NCBI GenBank assembly: GCA_041391505.1 | Contig: JAWKNW010000027.1 | Coordinates: 1-64,000 of the forward strand | Direction of reading: 5' to 3' | DNA: 64,000 nucleotides | Source: Rhodothermales bacterium | Lineage (GTDB): Bacteria > Bacteroidota > Rhodothermia > Rhodothermales > JAHQVL01 | Shown here: one piece after another, positions 51,705-59,168 of the stretch | Numbering within the stretch: the stretch's first letter is position 1 | How the letters are laid out: each line of letters starts with the position of its first letter | Program-made: the position numbers and the translations under genes | Notes under the pieces: generated by a model | What the model was told of the DNA's origin: nothing | Databases searched by the model: none | What the model saw: the letters and a program-made list of their open reading frames with translations, nothing else

Positions 51705-54008
51705 TTAGATCCGTGGGGGAAGAACCGGCGCGCGGCGCGGCACTGCCGGCGCGACGGGCACAGGCGTGGCGGGCGTCTGCATGCGCATGTCGCATGCATG
51801 GGCGGCTTCGATAAAGAGTTGCGCTTCCTCGATGCGCTGCCGGGCGACATCGATGGGCACCGGTCCGGCGCCCGGGGCGACCCAGCCGGTCAGGTAGCGC
51901 GCGAACTTGGCGCCGGCGAAAGGATCGAAGAAGCGTTCGGTTTCGACGAAGTGGGTTTCGAATGCCGGCACAATCGTCTCTTCGGTATCGCCGATGTCCA
52001 CATTCTGCGAGCGGAGCAGCCCGCGCGCCGCAGACAGCATCGCCCTGTGCGCGCGCGCCACGGCATCCGCGCCGTCGCCGCGCTCGAGCGCGAGCTGCGC
52101 CTCGAAGCTCTCCGATTCGGCGCGTGCGACTTCCAGTTCGAACAGGGAGACGACTTCGCCGGCGCACTCGCCGATGCCGAGGTCGTTCAGCGTATAGACC
52201 CGCGGATCGCCCCAGTCCGAGAAGAAGTCCGGCTGCGTCGCGAAATCGGGCGTGATCATGAACGGCTCGATGAGTCCGCGCGCACCCTGCTTGCCGAGGC
52301 GCGCCACCCAGTGCTGGAACGACTCCTCGCCCTCCCGGTCCGCCACGAAGCGCTGGGAGACGGCGTCGACGACGTCGGGCACCAGCCGTGCCGGCACGGC
52401 GCCGACCGCCATGCCGTAGCTGCCGGCGTTGTCCGACCACTGCCCGCCGAGCACGACCTGGAAGTGCGGCACCTTGTAGCTGCCCACCTTGCGGCTGTTG
52501 CCAAAAAAGCCGATGTCGGCCACATGGTGCTGGCCGCACGAATTGAAGCAGCCGCTGATCTTGATGTTGAGGTCCTGCACGATCGCCGGCAGGTCGGTCC
52601 AGCGCGCTTCGAGCCGGCGCATCAGTTCGCCGGCGAGCCCGCGCGACGAGGCGATGCCGAGCTTGCAGGTGTCGGTGCCCGGGCAGGCCGTGATGTCGAC
52701 GATGCCGTTCGCGCCGGCGGTGCCGAGGCCGGCCGCCGTGAGCGCCGCATAGACATCGGGCAGATCCCCGTCCGGTATGTAGCGCAGCACGATGTTCTGG
52801 TCGACCGTCGTCCGCGCGTTTTCGCCGGCGAAGCGGCGGGTGATGTCGGCGAGATCGAACAGCTGCGCGGCGGTCAGGTCGCCGAGCGGAAGACGGACGG
52901 TGACGACGGAATAGCCGGGCTGCCGCTGGGCGTAGACGTTGGTGCGGCGCCAGTCCTCAAACCCCGCGGGCCGCGGGCCGTCGGCCAGCGCCGAGGCCGG
53001 CCGCAGCGGAGTGTCCCGGGTGTCGCGGTATTTCGCCACGAGCCCCGTCCACCGTTCGTCAAACGGCAGTGTCTCCAGCTCCTCGAACACGAGATCGCGG
53101 AACGCGTCGATGCCGAGCTTCGCCACGAGGAATTTGATGCGCGCCTGGTTCCGGTTCCGCTTTTCGCCGTGCCGGGCAAAAACCCGGGCGATCGCCTGCG
53201 AGAGGGGCAGCAGCCGCTCCTCCTCGATGAACGGAGTAAGGATCTTCGCCTGGTGGGGGATCGCGCCGAGCCCCCCTCCGATATAGACCGTAAAACCGCG
53301 CGTGGCCACGCCGTCGACGGTTTCGATGCGCGCCAGCAGCCCCAGGTCGTGCATCTTCACCAGCCCGCAGGCCTCCGCCTCGCATCCCGAAAAAGCGATC
53401 TTGAATTTGCGTCCGAAATCCTGGGTATCGTCGTGCCCCATGAGGAATTCGGTCAGCGCCTGGGCGTATCCCGAGATCTCGAACGGCTCGGTGTGGCACA
53501 CGCCGGCCAGCGGGCAGCCCGTCACGTTGCGCACGGCGTTGCCGCAGGCCTCCTTCGTCGTGATCCCCACCGCCGCCAGACGCCGCATGAGATCCGGCGT
53601 GTCCTCGATGTGGACAAAATGCAGCTGGATGTCCTGGCGGGTCGTCACGTGGAGGATCCCGTCGGAGTAGGCGTCGGCCACCTGGGCGAGCACATCCATC
53701 TGGGCCGGCGTCATCCGGCCGTAAGGCAGCTTGATCCGCTGCATGCCGGGAGCGTCCCACAGGGTGTTCGGCCCCTTGGTGAGGTCCGTGGGAAACGCGA
53801 GGGTGCGCGACTCCTGGCCGTCGTGCCGCTGGCCATTGTCGTAGCGCTGGCCGTAGATGCCCCAGCGGAGACGCGTCTCGGCGAACACCTTTTCGTCCAC
53901 CTTGCCGATCCGCCGCAATGCCATCTGCCCCTCGAACAGATCGATTTCGCGCGCGGCGTCGGCGGCGAGCCGGCTTTCGAGCAGAGATTTCCAGGTAGTG
54001 ACTTCCAT
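51705..54008 (-). CDS. assimilatory nitrite/sulfite reductase (siroheme, [4Fe-4S]) with long C-terminal extension
   Basis: 767 residues. Six-electron reduction of sulfite to sulfide (nitrite is possible, but the operon partners favour sulfite). The two-fold ferredoxin-nitrite/sulfite reductase repeats are clear: KLPYGRMTPAQMDVLAQVADAYSDGILHVTTRQDIQLHFV and VRNVTGCPLAG in the first, and the cluster/siroheme ligands Cys442, Cys448 (TACPGTDTCKLG) and Cys487, Cys491 (SGCFNSCGQH) in the second. Residues about 590-767 are an additional mostly helical domain with a Pro/Ala tail; the family is usually 500-600 residues. First gene of the operon; its start follows the leader terminator by 26 bases. Confidence 0.93.
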   Translation of the reverse strand: MEVTTWKSLLESRLAADAAREIDLFEGQMALRRIGKVDEKVFAETRLRWGIYGQRYDNGQRHDGQESRTLAFPTDLTKGPNTLWDAPGMQRIKLPYGRMTPAQMDVLAQVADAYSDGILHVTTRQDIQLHFVHIEDTPDLMRRLAAVGITTKEACGNAVRNVTGCPLAGVCHTEPFEISGYAQALTEFLMGHDDTQDFGRKFKIAFSGCEAEACGLVKMHDLGLLARIETVDGVATRGFTVYIGGGLGAIPHQAKILTPFIEEERLLPLSQAIARVFARHGEKRNRNQARIKFLVAKLGIDAFRDLVFEELETLPFDERWTGLVAKYRDTRDTPLRPASALADGPRPAGFEDWRRTNVYAQRQPGYSVVTVRLPLGDLTAAQLFDLADITRRFAGENARTTVDQNIVLRYIPDGDLPDVYAALTAAGLGTAGANGIVDITACPGTDTCKLGIASSRGLAGELMRRLEARWTDLPAIVQDLNIKISGCFNSCGQHHVADIGFFGNSRKVGSYKVPHFQVVLGGQWSDNAGSYGMAVGAVPARLVPDVVDAVSQRFVADREGEESFQHWVARLGKQGARGLIEPFMITPDFATQPDFFSDWGDPRVYTLNDLGIGECAGEVVSLFELEVARAESESFEAQLALERGDGADAVARAHRAMLSAARGLLRSQNVDIGDTEETIVPAFETHFVETERFFDPFAGAKFARYLTGWVAPGAGPVPIDVARQRIEEAQLFIEAAHACDMRMQTPATPVPVAPAVPRRAPVLPPRI

Positions 54009-54047
54009 CGCGGTAGACTTCGGGTTGGCAAAAGGGGGAAAAAAGAA

Positions 54048-54076
54048 ACGCCCAGGGCCTGCGCGGCCGTGGGCGT
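54048..54076 (-). terminator. leader terminator (attenuator) in front of sulfite reductase
   Basis: Arms at 54065-54076 and 54048-54059 (12 bases, one mismatch, five-base loop) make a GC-rich stem on the minus strand, followed by TTTCTTTTTTCCCCC. It lies inside the 5' leader between the promoter and the sulfite reductase start, so transcription must pass it for the operon to be expressed. Confidence 0.85.
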
Positions 54077-54104
54077 CGAATCAGCTATCGAACAGGTGTC
54101 GATA

Positions 54105-54173
54105 TCATCCGGAAAAACGCCAGGACGGGTGCGCGGGAGCGGCATGCTGCATCGCAAGACAACAACAACACAT
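54105..54173 (-). CDS. polycysteine leader peptide (candidate attenuation ORF)
   Basis: 22 codons starting MCCCCLAMQH and ending WRFSG with TGA at 54105-54107. The four Cys codons (all TGT) follow the start codon directly. GGGAG five bases before the ATG is a good ribosome-binding site. An alternative in-frame ATG at 54206 would make a 33-residue form with Cys at 13-16. The reading frame ends 28 nt before the terminator stem begins. The size, position and Cys run fit a leader peptide that senses charged tRNA-Cys, by analogy with his, trp and the polycysteine leader ORFs described in mycobacteria. Confidence 0.72.
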   Translation of the reverse strand: MCCCCLAMQHAAPAHPSWRFSG

Positions 54174-54249
54174 TCGTGCTCCCAGGTACCGTGGCGCAAT
54201 GTTCATGACGGGTGATCGGCTTTGAAGACGTATAACATCGACTGGGCCG

Positions 54250-54279
54250 AATATAGACGGCCCCTCTTTCCAATGGCAA
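54250..54279 (-). promoter_or_regulatory. putative sigma-70-type promoter of the sulfite-reduction operon
   Basis: On the minus strand TTGCCA (plus 54274-54279) and TATATT (54250-54255) are 18 bases apart. A start near 54243 would give a leader that includes the polycysteine ORF and the terminator. Consensus for this phylum is not well fixed, so this is a prediction. Confidence 0.5.
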
Positions 54280-54335
54280 TGCCCACGCAACCCGGTAGCG
54301 CTTCCGAAAGGGGTTCCAGCACCACTTTCTACAAG
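54279..54335 (-). repeat. regulatory box copy A
   Basis: On the minus strand CTTGTAGAAAG (plus 54325-54335), 18 bases, CGGAAGCGCTACC (54294-54306), then GGTTGC and GTGGGCAT. The same ordered words occur in copy B about 350 bases upstream. The GGAAGCGCTACC core is nearly palindromic. It abuts the putative -35 of the operon promoter. Confidence 0.7.
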
Positions 54336-54426
54336 ACGGTAACAGATAAAAACATGTAGCTACAGGGGATGATACCTGATAGTAAAAGGGGGTTACTTGC
54401 ACCCCGAAACGCCGGCTTTTTCCCAC

Positions 54427-54463
54427 AAAAAAACGCCCGTGTTCGATGTTGAACACGGGCGTT
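54427..54463 (-). terminator. intrinsic terminator with no assigned gene before it
   Basis: Perfect 13-base arms aacgcccgtgttc (54432-54444) and its complement (54451-54463) with a six-base loop; on the minus strand a run of seven T follows. No minus-strand gene lies between this and the divergent S9 peptidase start at 54785, so it ends an unassigned transcript of at most about 300 bases. Confidence 0.85.
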
Positions 54464-54615
54464 CAGGGTCGTTTCTTCTGGAAGAAATCCTTTCGGGGGA
54501 CTTCTCTACGCCGGTCGCCTTCTCAAGTGAACCACTTCCCTGATGGGGCGACGACGTCGTGCCTGGGCCAGCAACGGTATGCCAGAAAAACGTGTGCGTC
54601 GATTAAGATAACCGC
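54464..54615 (-). ncRNA. candidate small RNA or leader transcript
   Basis: A stretch between box copy B and the terminator at 54427-54463 on the minus strand. It contains no good protein frame. The combination of upstream box and strong terminator suggests a short transcript. No known RNA family (6S, SRP, tmRNA, RNase P, SAM riboswitch) was recognised. Boundaries are approximate. Confidence 0.3.
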
Positions 54616-54689
54616 ATGCCCACGACGCAAGCAACCTGACACCAAAATGGTAGCGCTTCCGGGGCCGGACACGCGGTTCTTTCTACAAG
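54616..54689 (-). repeat. regulatory box copy B
   Basis: CTTGTAGAAAG (plus 54679-54689), 17 bases, CGGAAGCGCTACC (54649-54661), then GGTTGC and GTGGGCAT with longer gaps than in copy A. The same order and orientation as copy A make chance unlikely. Confidence 0.7.
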
Positions 54690-54784
54690 TTCGTCACACT
54701 ATCCTCGAAATTGAGCCGTTTTGACGCCGGCGGTGTGGTCTGCCGTATATTCGCCCCGTTCCTGTCCCAACCGCTCCGATCCGT

Positions 54785-57202
54785 ATGAAGCACCGCGCCC
54801 TGCTCTCGCTGGTTTTCCTGGCCACTGCCCCCGCCGCGCTGGCGCAATCGCTCCAGTTGACCGTCCCGATGATCATGCAGGATCAGAACACGTGGGTCGG
54901 CGCGTCGCCGGAGCAACCGTACTGGACGCTCGATGGCCGGACCCTCTACTTCGCGTGGAATCCGCTCGGAGCCTTTGCCTCGGACTCCCTCTTCGCGATC
55001 GGCGTCGATCAGGAAGAGCCGGTCCGTGTCCCGCTGGATGCGCAGCGCGACCTGCCGCCCCGCTTCGCCGGCTGGCGCCACGGCGAGCGCGTCTTCGACG
55101 CGTCCTGGAATCGCATGATCTTCACCCGCGACGGCGACCTGTTGCTCTACGACCGCACCGCCGGCCGGTCGCGCCGGCTGACCGACACGCGCGGCGTGGA
55201 AACCAGTCCCCGCTTCGGTCCCGGCGACCGGACCGTCCAGTTCGTCCTGAACGACAATATCTACCGGCTTGACCTCGCGGCCGGCTCCATCGCCCAGCTG
55301 ACCGATCTGCGGCCGGGCTCGGCGCCATCCGAGGATGAATCGCCAAATGACGACTTCCTCACCGAGCAGCAAAAAAGCCTCTTCGACTACGTCCAGAAAC
55401 AACAGGAGGAAACGGCGCAACGGCGCGACGCCCGCAAACGCCAGGACGCCTTGCGGGATGTCCCGCCCGTCTTCTATACCGGCAAAAAGCGGATCCAGGA
55501 CCTCGGCGTCGACCCCACGGAACGATTCGTGACCTTCACCCTGTGGGATCCGAGCACACCGGAACGCACCTCCGTGATGCGTTACGTGACGGAGAATGGC
55601 TTCGCCGAGGCACAGTCCGCCCGTTCAAAGGTCGGCGAGGCCGACGACGCCGGCGAACTCTACGTGCAGGACCTCGAACGAGACACGACGTTCATGGTCG
55701 ACCTCCACAAGCTCCCCGGCGCGTACGACGTGCCGGCCTTCCGGCGCGACGGCGCCGCCGCGGTCGATTCGGCGAAGACACGACGGGACCTCTATCCCAC
55801 CTGGATCGCCTGGAGCGGCGATGGCGCCTACGCCGTGGTGGAAGTGCGGGCTGCGGACAACAAGGACCGCTGGCTGGCCCGGCTTCATCCAGAGACCGGC
55901 GCGCTGACGGTGCTCGACCGGCAAACCGACGATGCCTGGGTCGCCGGCCCCGGCATCTCCTGGTCGCGCTTCGGCAGCAACGCCTACGGATGGATGAGCG
56001 ACAACCGCCACTTCTATTTCCAGAGCGAAGCCACCGGCTACAGCCACCTCTATGCCGTCGACGTCGAGACCGGCGCCATCCAGGCGCTGACCTCGGGCCC
56101 CTTCGAGGTGTTTGACCCGATGCTGTCGCGCGACGGCAAAACGTGGTTCTTCACCAGCAGCGAAGGATCTCCCTTCGAGCGGCACTTCTACGCCATGCCC
56201 GCCGCCGGCGGGAAACGCACCCGCCTCACGACGATGCCGGGCAACAACGAGGTCACCATCGCGCCGGACGAGCGCACGCTCGCCATCCGCCATTCCTATA
56301 GCAACAAGCCGCCCGAGATCCATCTCGCCGCCGGCCGCACGACGCGCCAGATCACCCACTCCACCACCGAAGCCTGGAATGCCTATGCCTGGCGCGACCC
56401 GGACATCATGCAGATCGAGGCCTCGGACGGGGCCCGGGTGCCGGCGCGCATCTACCGCCCGGAAACTCCCAACGGCGGTGCGGTCCTGTTCGTCCACGGC
56501 GCCGGCTACCTGCAAAACGTGCATCGCTGGTGGAGCAGCTACCAGCGCGAGTACATGTTCCATAACCTTCTGGCCGACCGGGGCTATCTGGTGCTGGACG
56601 TCGACTACCGCGGCTCCTCGGGGTACGGGCGCGACTGGCGCACCGCCATCTACCGGCACATGGGCGGCCGCGACCTGCAGGATTTCGTCGACGCCTCGCG
56701 CTACGCGGAATCGGCCTACGGCATCGACCCGGAACGAGTGTTTATCTATGGCGGCTCCTATGGCGGATTCATCACGCTGATGGCGCTCTTCACGGAGCCG
56801 GAGCATTTCGGCGGCGGCGCGGCGCTTCGCAGCGTCACCGACTGGGCGCATTACAACCATCCCTACACGGCGAACATCCTCAATACGCCGGAGACGGATT
56901 CGCTCGCGTATGCTCGCTCCTCTCCCATCTATTTCGCCGGCGGCCTCCAGGACCCGCTCCTGATCGCGCACGGCATGGTCGACACCAACGTCCATTTCCA
57001 GGATGTCGTCCGGCTCGCGCAGCGGCTGATCGAACTCGGCAAAACCGGCTGGGAGATGGCGGTGTACCCGGTCGAGAACCACGGTTTTACCGAGCCGTCC
57101 AGCTGGACCGACGAGTACCGGCGCATCCTCGCGCTGATCGAAACGACCGTCGGGCCGGCCGCCGCCGTGCCGGCGCCCGTCGATGCCGGCGGGAACGATT
57201 AG
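54785..57202 (+). CDS. S9 family peptidase (prolyl oligopeptidase/DPP IV-like), secreted
   Basis: 805 residues, signal peptide MKHRALLSLVFLATAPAALAQ. The N-terminal part is a beta-propeller-like region (WTLDGRTLYFAWNP, RMIFTRDGDLLLYDRTAG, HFYFQSEATGYSHLYAVDVETG). The C-terminal alpha/beta hydrolase has the triad Ser658 (YGGSYGG), Asp733 (HGMVDTNVHF) and His766 (VENHGF). It likely removes dipeptides or cleaves short peptides in the periplasm or outside. A charged coiled segment (EQQKSLFDYVQKQQEETAQRRDARKRQ) interrupts the propeller near residue 200. Confidence 0.92.
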   Translation: MKHRALLSLVFLATAPAALAQSLQLTVPMIMQDQNTWVGASPEQPYWTLDGRTLYFAWNPLGAFASDSLFAIGVDQEEPVRVPLDAQRDLPPRFAGWRHGERVFDASWNRMIFTRDGDLLLYDRTAGRSRRLTDTRGVETSPRFGPGDRTVQFVLNDNIYRLDLAAGSIAQLTDLRPGSAPSEDESPNDDFLTEQQKSLFDYVQKQQEETAQRRDARKRQDALRDVPPVFYTGKKRIQDLGVDPTERFVTFTLWDPSTPERTSVMRYVTENGFAEAQSARSKVGEADDAGELYVQDLERDTTFMVDLHKLPGAYDVPAFRRDGAAAVDSAKTRRDLYPTWIAWSGDGAYAVVEVRAADNKDRWLARLHPETGALTVLDRQTDDAWVAGPGISWSRFGSNAYGWMSDNRHFYFQSEATGYSHLYAVDVETGAIQALTSGPFEVFDPMLSRDGKTWFFTSSEGSPFERHFYAMPAAGGKRTRLTTMPGNNEVTIAPDERTLAIRHSYSNKPPEIHLAAGRTTRQITHSTTEAWNAYAWRDPDIMQIEASDGARVPARIYRPETPNGGAVLFVHGAGYLQNVHRWWSSYQREYMFHNLLADRGYLVLDVDYRGSSGYGRDWRTAIYRHMGGRDLQDFVDASRYAESAYGIDPERVFIYGGSYGGFITLMALFTEPEHFGGGAALRSVTDWAHYNHPYTANILNTPETDSLAYARSSPIYFAGGLQDPLLIAHGMVDTNVHFQDVVRLAQRLIELGKTGWEMAVYPVENHGFTEPSSWTDEYRRILALIETTVGPAAAVPAPVDAGGND

Positions 57203-57324
57203 CCGGCGGAAACGTCTGCGTTTTGACGCTGCCTCAAAATGCGATCTTTATGCGGCGCAACAGAAAAACCGAACGATTCTCAAGTAAAGTCGTACAAGAT
57301 GCAACGAGTTGAGCAAGGCGTCTT

Positions 57325-57975
57325 ATGAACCGAATCCCGAAAACCTGCCTCTGGATCTTAGGCTGTGTCATGCTGGCGGGTTGCAGCGCGGAAGGCTGCA
57401 CGACCTATCCGCTCCGTACGTTGCTGGACCGCGCCTCCGCCGACGGCACCCTCACGCCCTATCAGATCGAAGCGACCAAGCGCGACTTCTGCGAGAAGTT
57501 TCGGGGGCAGGCCACCTTCGCCGCCGGCCAGACCGGGACTACCTCGGCGCAGGGCGAAACCGTCGAAAACCTGCCGTCGCTCCTGCAGCCCTATCTGCGC
57601 GTCACCATCAACGGCCAGTCCGCCGAGATGAACGACGTGATGCTGCGGACCATGCAGCGTTATCTGCAAAACATCAAATGGCCGAGCGAGACCGACTGCC
57701 AGGGCGTGCTCGTGCTCTCCGAGAATTCGCTGCTCCTCGAGTTTCCCAATCTCCCCGGAGGCACCCGGCCCTATAAAAAAGGCCAGGTGTATCAGGAAGT
57801 CGTATCGATATCCTCGGCCTGGCAGAAGGGGGCGGACCGCGTGTGGCGCCTACTCCAGGTGCATATGTCGCAGGGGGAAGTCATCCGCGACGAGGCCGAT
57901 GTCAAGGTGGCGGAGGGCGCCAAAGAAGGCGACGCCGCACGCAGCCGGGCCCGCACGGATATCCCCGGATGGTGA
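57325..57975 (+). CDS. lipoprotein of unknown function
   Basis: 216 residues with lipobox LAGC (MNRIPKTCLWILGCVMLAGCSAEGC). The mature part has LPSLLQPYLRVTINGQSAEMNDVMLRTMQRYLQNIKWPSETDC and a basic C-terminal region. Two further Cys near the N terminus could make a disulfide. It is followed 40 bases later by another lipoprotein of similar build, possibly the same unit. Family not recognised. Confidence 0.7.
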   Translation: MNRIPKTCLWILGCVMLAGCSAEGCTTYPLRTLLDRASADGTLTPYQIEATKRDFCEKFRGQATFAAGQTGTTSAQGETVENLPSLLQPYLRVTINGQSAEMNDVMLRTMQRYLQNIKWPSETDCQGVLVLSENSLLLEFPNLPGGTRPYKKGQVYQEVVSISSAWQKGADRVWRLLQVHMSQGEVIRDEADVKVAEGAKEGDAARSRARTDIPGW

Positions 57976-58015
57976 CCCCGCCCTTCACAGACCTTCAAAC
58001 CATGCCGCAACCCGT

Positions 58016-58555
58016 ATGCTCGGCTCACCGGCTCCTTTCCGTTCAGCATCGCGGATCGCCTGCCTCTTTCTGATCCTCGCATCCGGTTGTGGCCAGGAAT
58101 TTTCATGCACCGGAGGCCCGGTCGTGATCGGCACCGTCTCCGAAGCCGACACCCGTGAAGCCGTGGTGGGCGCATCCGACCGCCTTATCCAGGCGCTCAC
58201 CCAGGGCAACGAATCCGGACTCCGGGATCTCATGAGCGAGCAGCGCGGCTTCCAGGCCGTCGCCAGCGGCGAAACCTACGGTGCGGAGCCGTTCCTCCGC
58301 GCCATCAATGCCCAGCGCTTCCCGACCCCCTCGCCCGACCGCTCCGGGCTTGCGCTTTCCGAGTTTACCATCACGCCCACCGGCGAAGCGGTGGCCACAT
58401 ACGCGGGAGACGGGCAGCTTTCCGAGGGCGGCAAACGGATACGCGCCGGCGCCTACACCCTGCGCCTGACCTGGTTCAATGAAGGCGGCACGTGGCGCAT
58501 CAGTCGCCTCGAACTGGGCACGCAGAGCAAACGGGGCGGCTCTATCGGCTGGTAG
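58016..58555 (+). CDS. lipoprotein with NTF2-like features
   Basis: 179 residues from ATG 58016 (MLGSPAPFRSASRIACLFLILASGCGQ), lipobox ASGC. Mature part: AVVGASDRLIQALTQGNESGLRDLMSEQ followed by strands (ALSEFTITPTGEAVATYAGDG, AGAYTLRLTWFNEGGTWRISRLELG), resembling the NTF2/SnoaL cone fold. It ends GSIGW, like the preceding lipoprotein's ending DIPGW. Its last bases overlap the convergent MOSC gene. Confidence 0.68.
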   Translation: MLGSPAPFRSASRIACLFLILASGCGQEFSCTGGPVVIGTVSEADTREAVVGASDRLIQALTQGNESGLRDLMSEQRGFQAVASGETYGAEPFLRAINAQRFPTPSPDRSGLALSEFTITPTGEAVATYAGDGQLSEGGKRIRAGAYTLRLTWFNEGGTWRISRLELGTQSKRGGSIGW

Positions 58556-59027
58556 CCGGCGCCTCCCCGATACGGTCTCCCACACGGACGACCCCGTCCG
58601 TCAACACCCGCGCGCGCAACCCCCCACGACCCACCATGGCCGGCAACAGGTCGTCCCGCCCGGTCACCCGCATCAGGTATTTGCAGGGCTGACACCGCTG
58701 CATCCCGCGAAACGGCACGTCGCCGATCCAGAATTCCCGCTTGAGCAACGCCTCGAGCTCGACCCCCTCTACCAGCAGGTTGCGCCGGCTCTCGATGGCC
58801 GGCAACATCACGCCGGCCTCGGCCATGCGATCCAGGTCCTCCCGCGCGATCAGGGTCACCTCCCGATGCGGCCCACCCCAGCGAGACAACCCGCCTTTGC
58901 CGAGCGCATACCGGTCCCCTTCCAGTCCCTGGCCAGGAATCACGCGAATCGCTTGACGCGCTTCCATCGGTGCCGCCCGACGCGGAGCGATGTGGATGGC
59001 GAGCAGGGTGCCGTGGATGGGGTTCAT
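58542..59027 (-). CDS. MOSC domain-containing protein
   Basis: 161 residues from ATG 59027 (MNPIHGTLLAIHIAPRRAAPM). MOSC domains are found in molybdenum-cofactor sulfurases and in sulfur-carrier proteins such as YiiM. Visible are PGQGLEGDRYALGKGG, REVTLIAREDLDRM, SRRNLLVEGVELEALL, and the cysteine motif MQRCQPCKYLM. Stand-alone short MOSC proteins handle sulfur for metal cofactors or detoxification. It is convergent with, and overlaps by 14 bases, the lipoprotein gene. Confidence 0.9.
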   Translation of the reverse strand: MNPIHGTLLAIHIAPRRAAPMEARQAIRVIPGQGLEGDRYALGKGGLSRWGGPHREVTLIAREDLDRMAEAGVMLPAIESRRNLLVEGVELEALLKREFWIGDVPFRGMQRCQPCKYLMRVTGRDDLLPAMVGRGGLRARVLTDGVVRVGDRIGEAPATSR

Positions 59028-59111
59028 GCGGTGCGATGATGGAGGCCCTGACACATACAGACCTTTCAGCGGCGGGGATCCCGGCCCTCCGGGCCTCGCG
59101 GGGAGGCAAAC

Positions 59112-59146
59112 AAAAAAGGGAGACGACGGCAAAGCCATCGTCTCCC
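59112..59146 (-). terminator. intrinsic terminator of the Ig-like lipoprotein gene
   Basis: 13-base arms at 59118-59130 and 59134-59146 (one mismatch, three-base loop) are followed on the minus strand by TTTTTTG. Lies 22 bases after the stop at 59169. Confidence 0.85.
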
Positions 59147-59168
59147 TCAAAAGCGTCCGTTGCCAGGG

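Noticed and set aside
51072..54215. 1,047-codon plus-strand frame opposite sulfite reductase and its neighbour
   Set aside because: Arg/Glu/Val-rich shadow; the minus strand has complete enzymes with catalytic residues.
54009..54480. SAM, cobalamin or other known riboswitch in the sulfite reductase leader
   Set aside because: Looked for because of the terminator and sulfur genes, but no conserved aptamer core was recognised; the polycysteine ORF explains the terminator better.
54464..54580. Arg-rich short frame (TTG start near 54574, containing RRRR) as a second leader peptide
   Set aside because: The Arg codons come from a palindromic gacgtcgtc tract; no ribosome-binding site, and no arginine gene follows.
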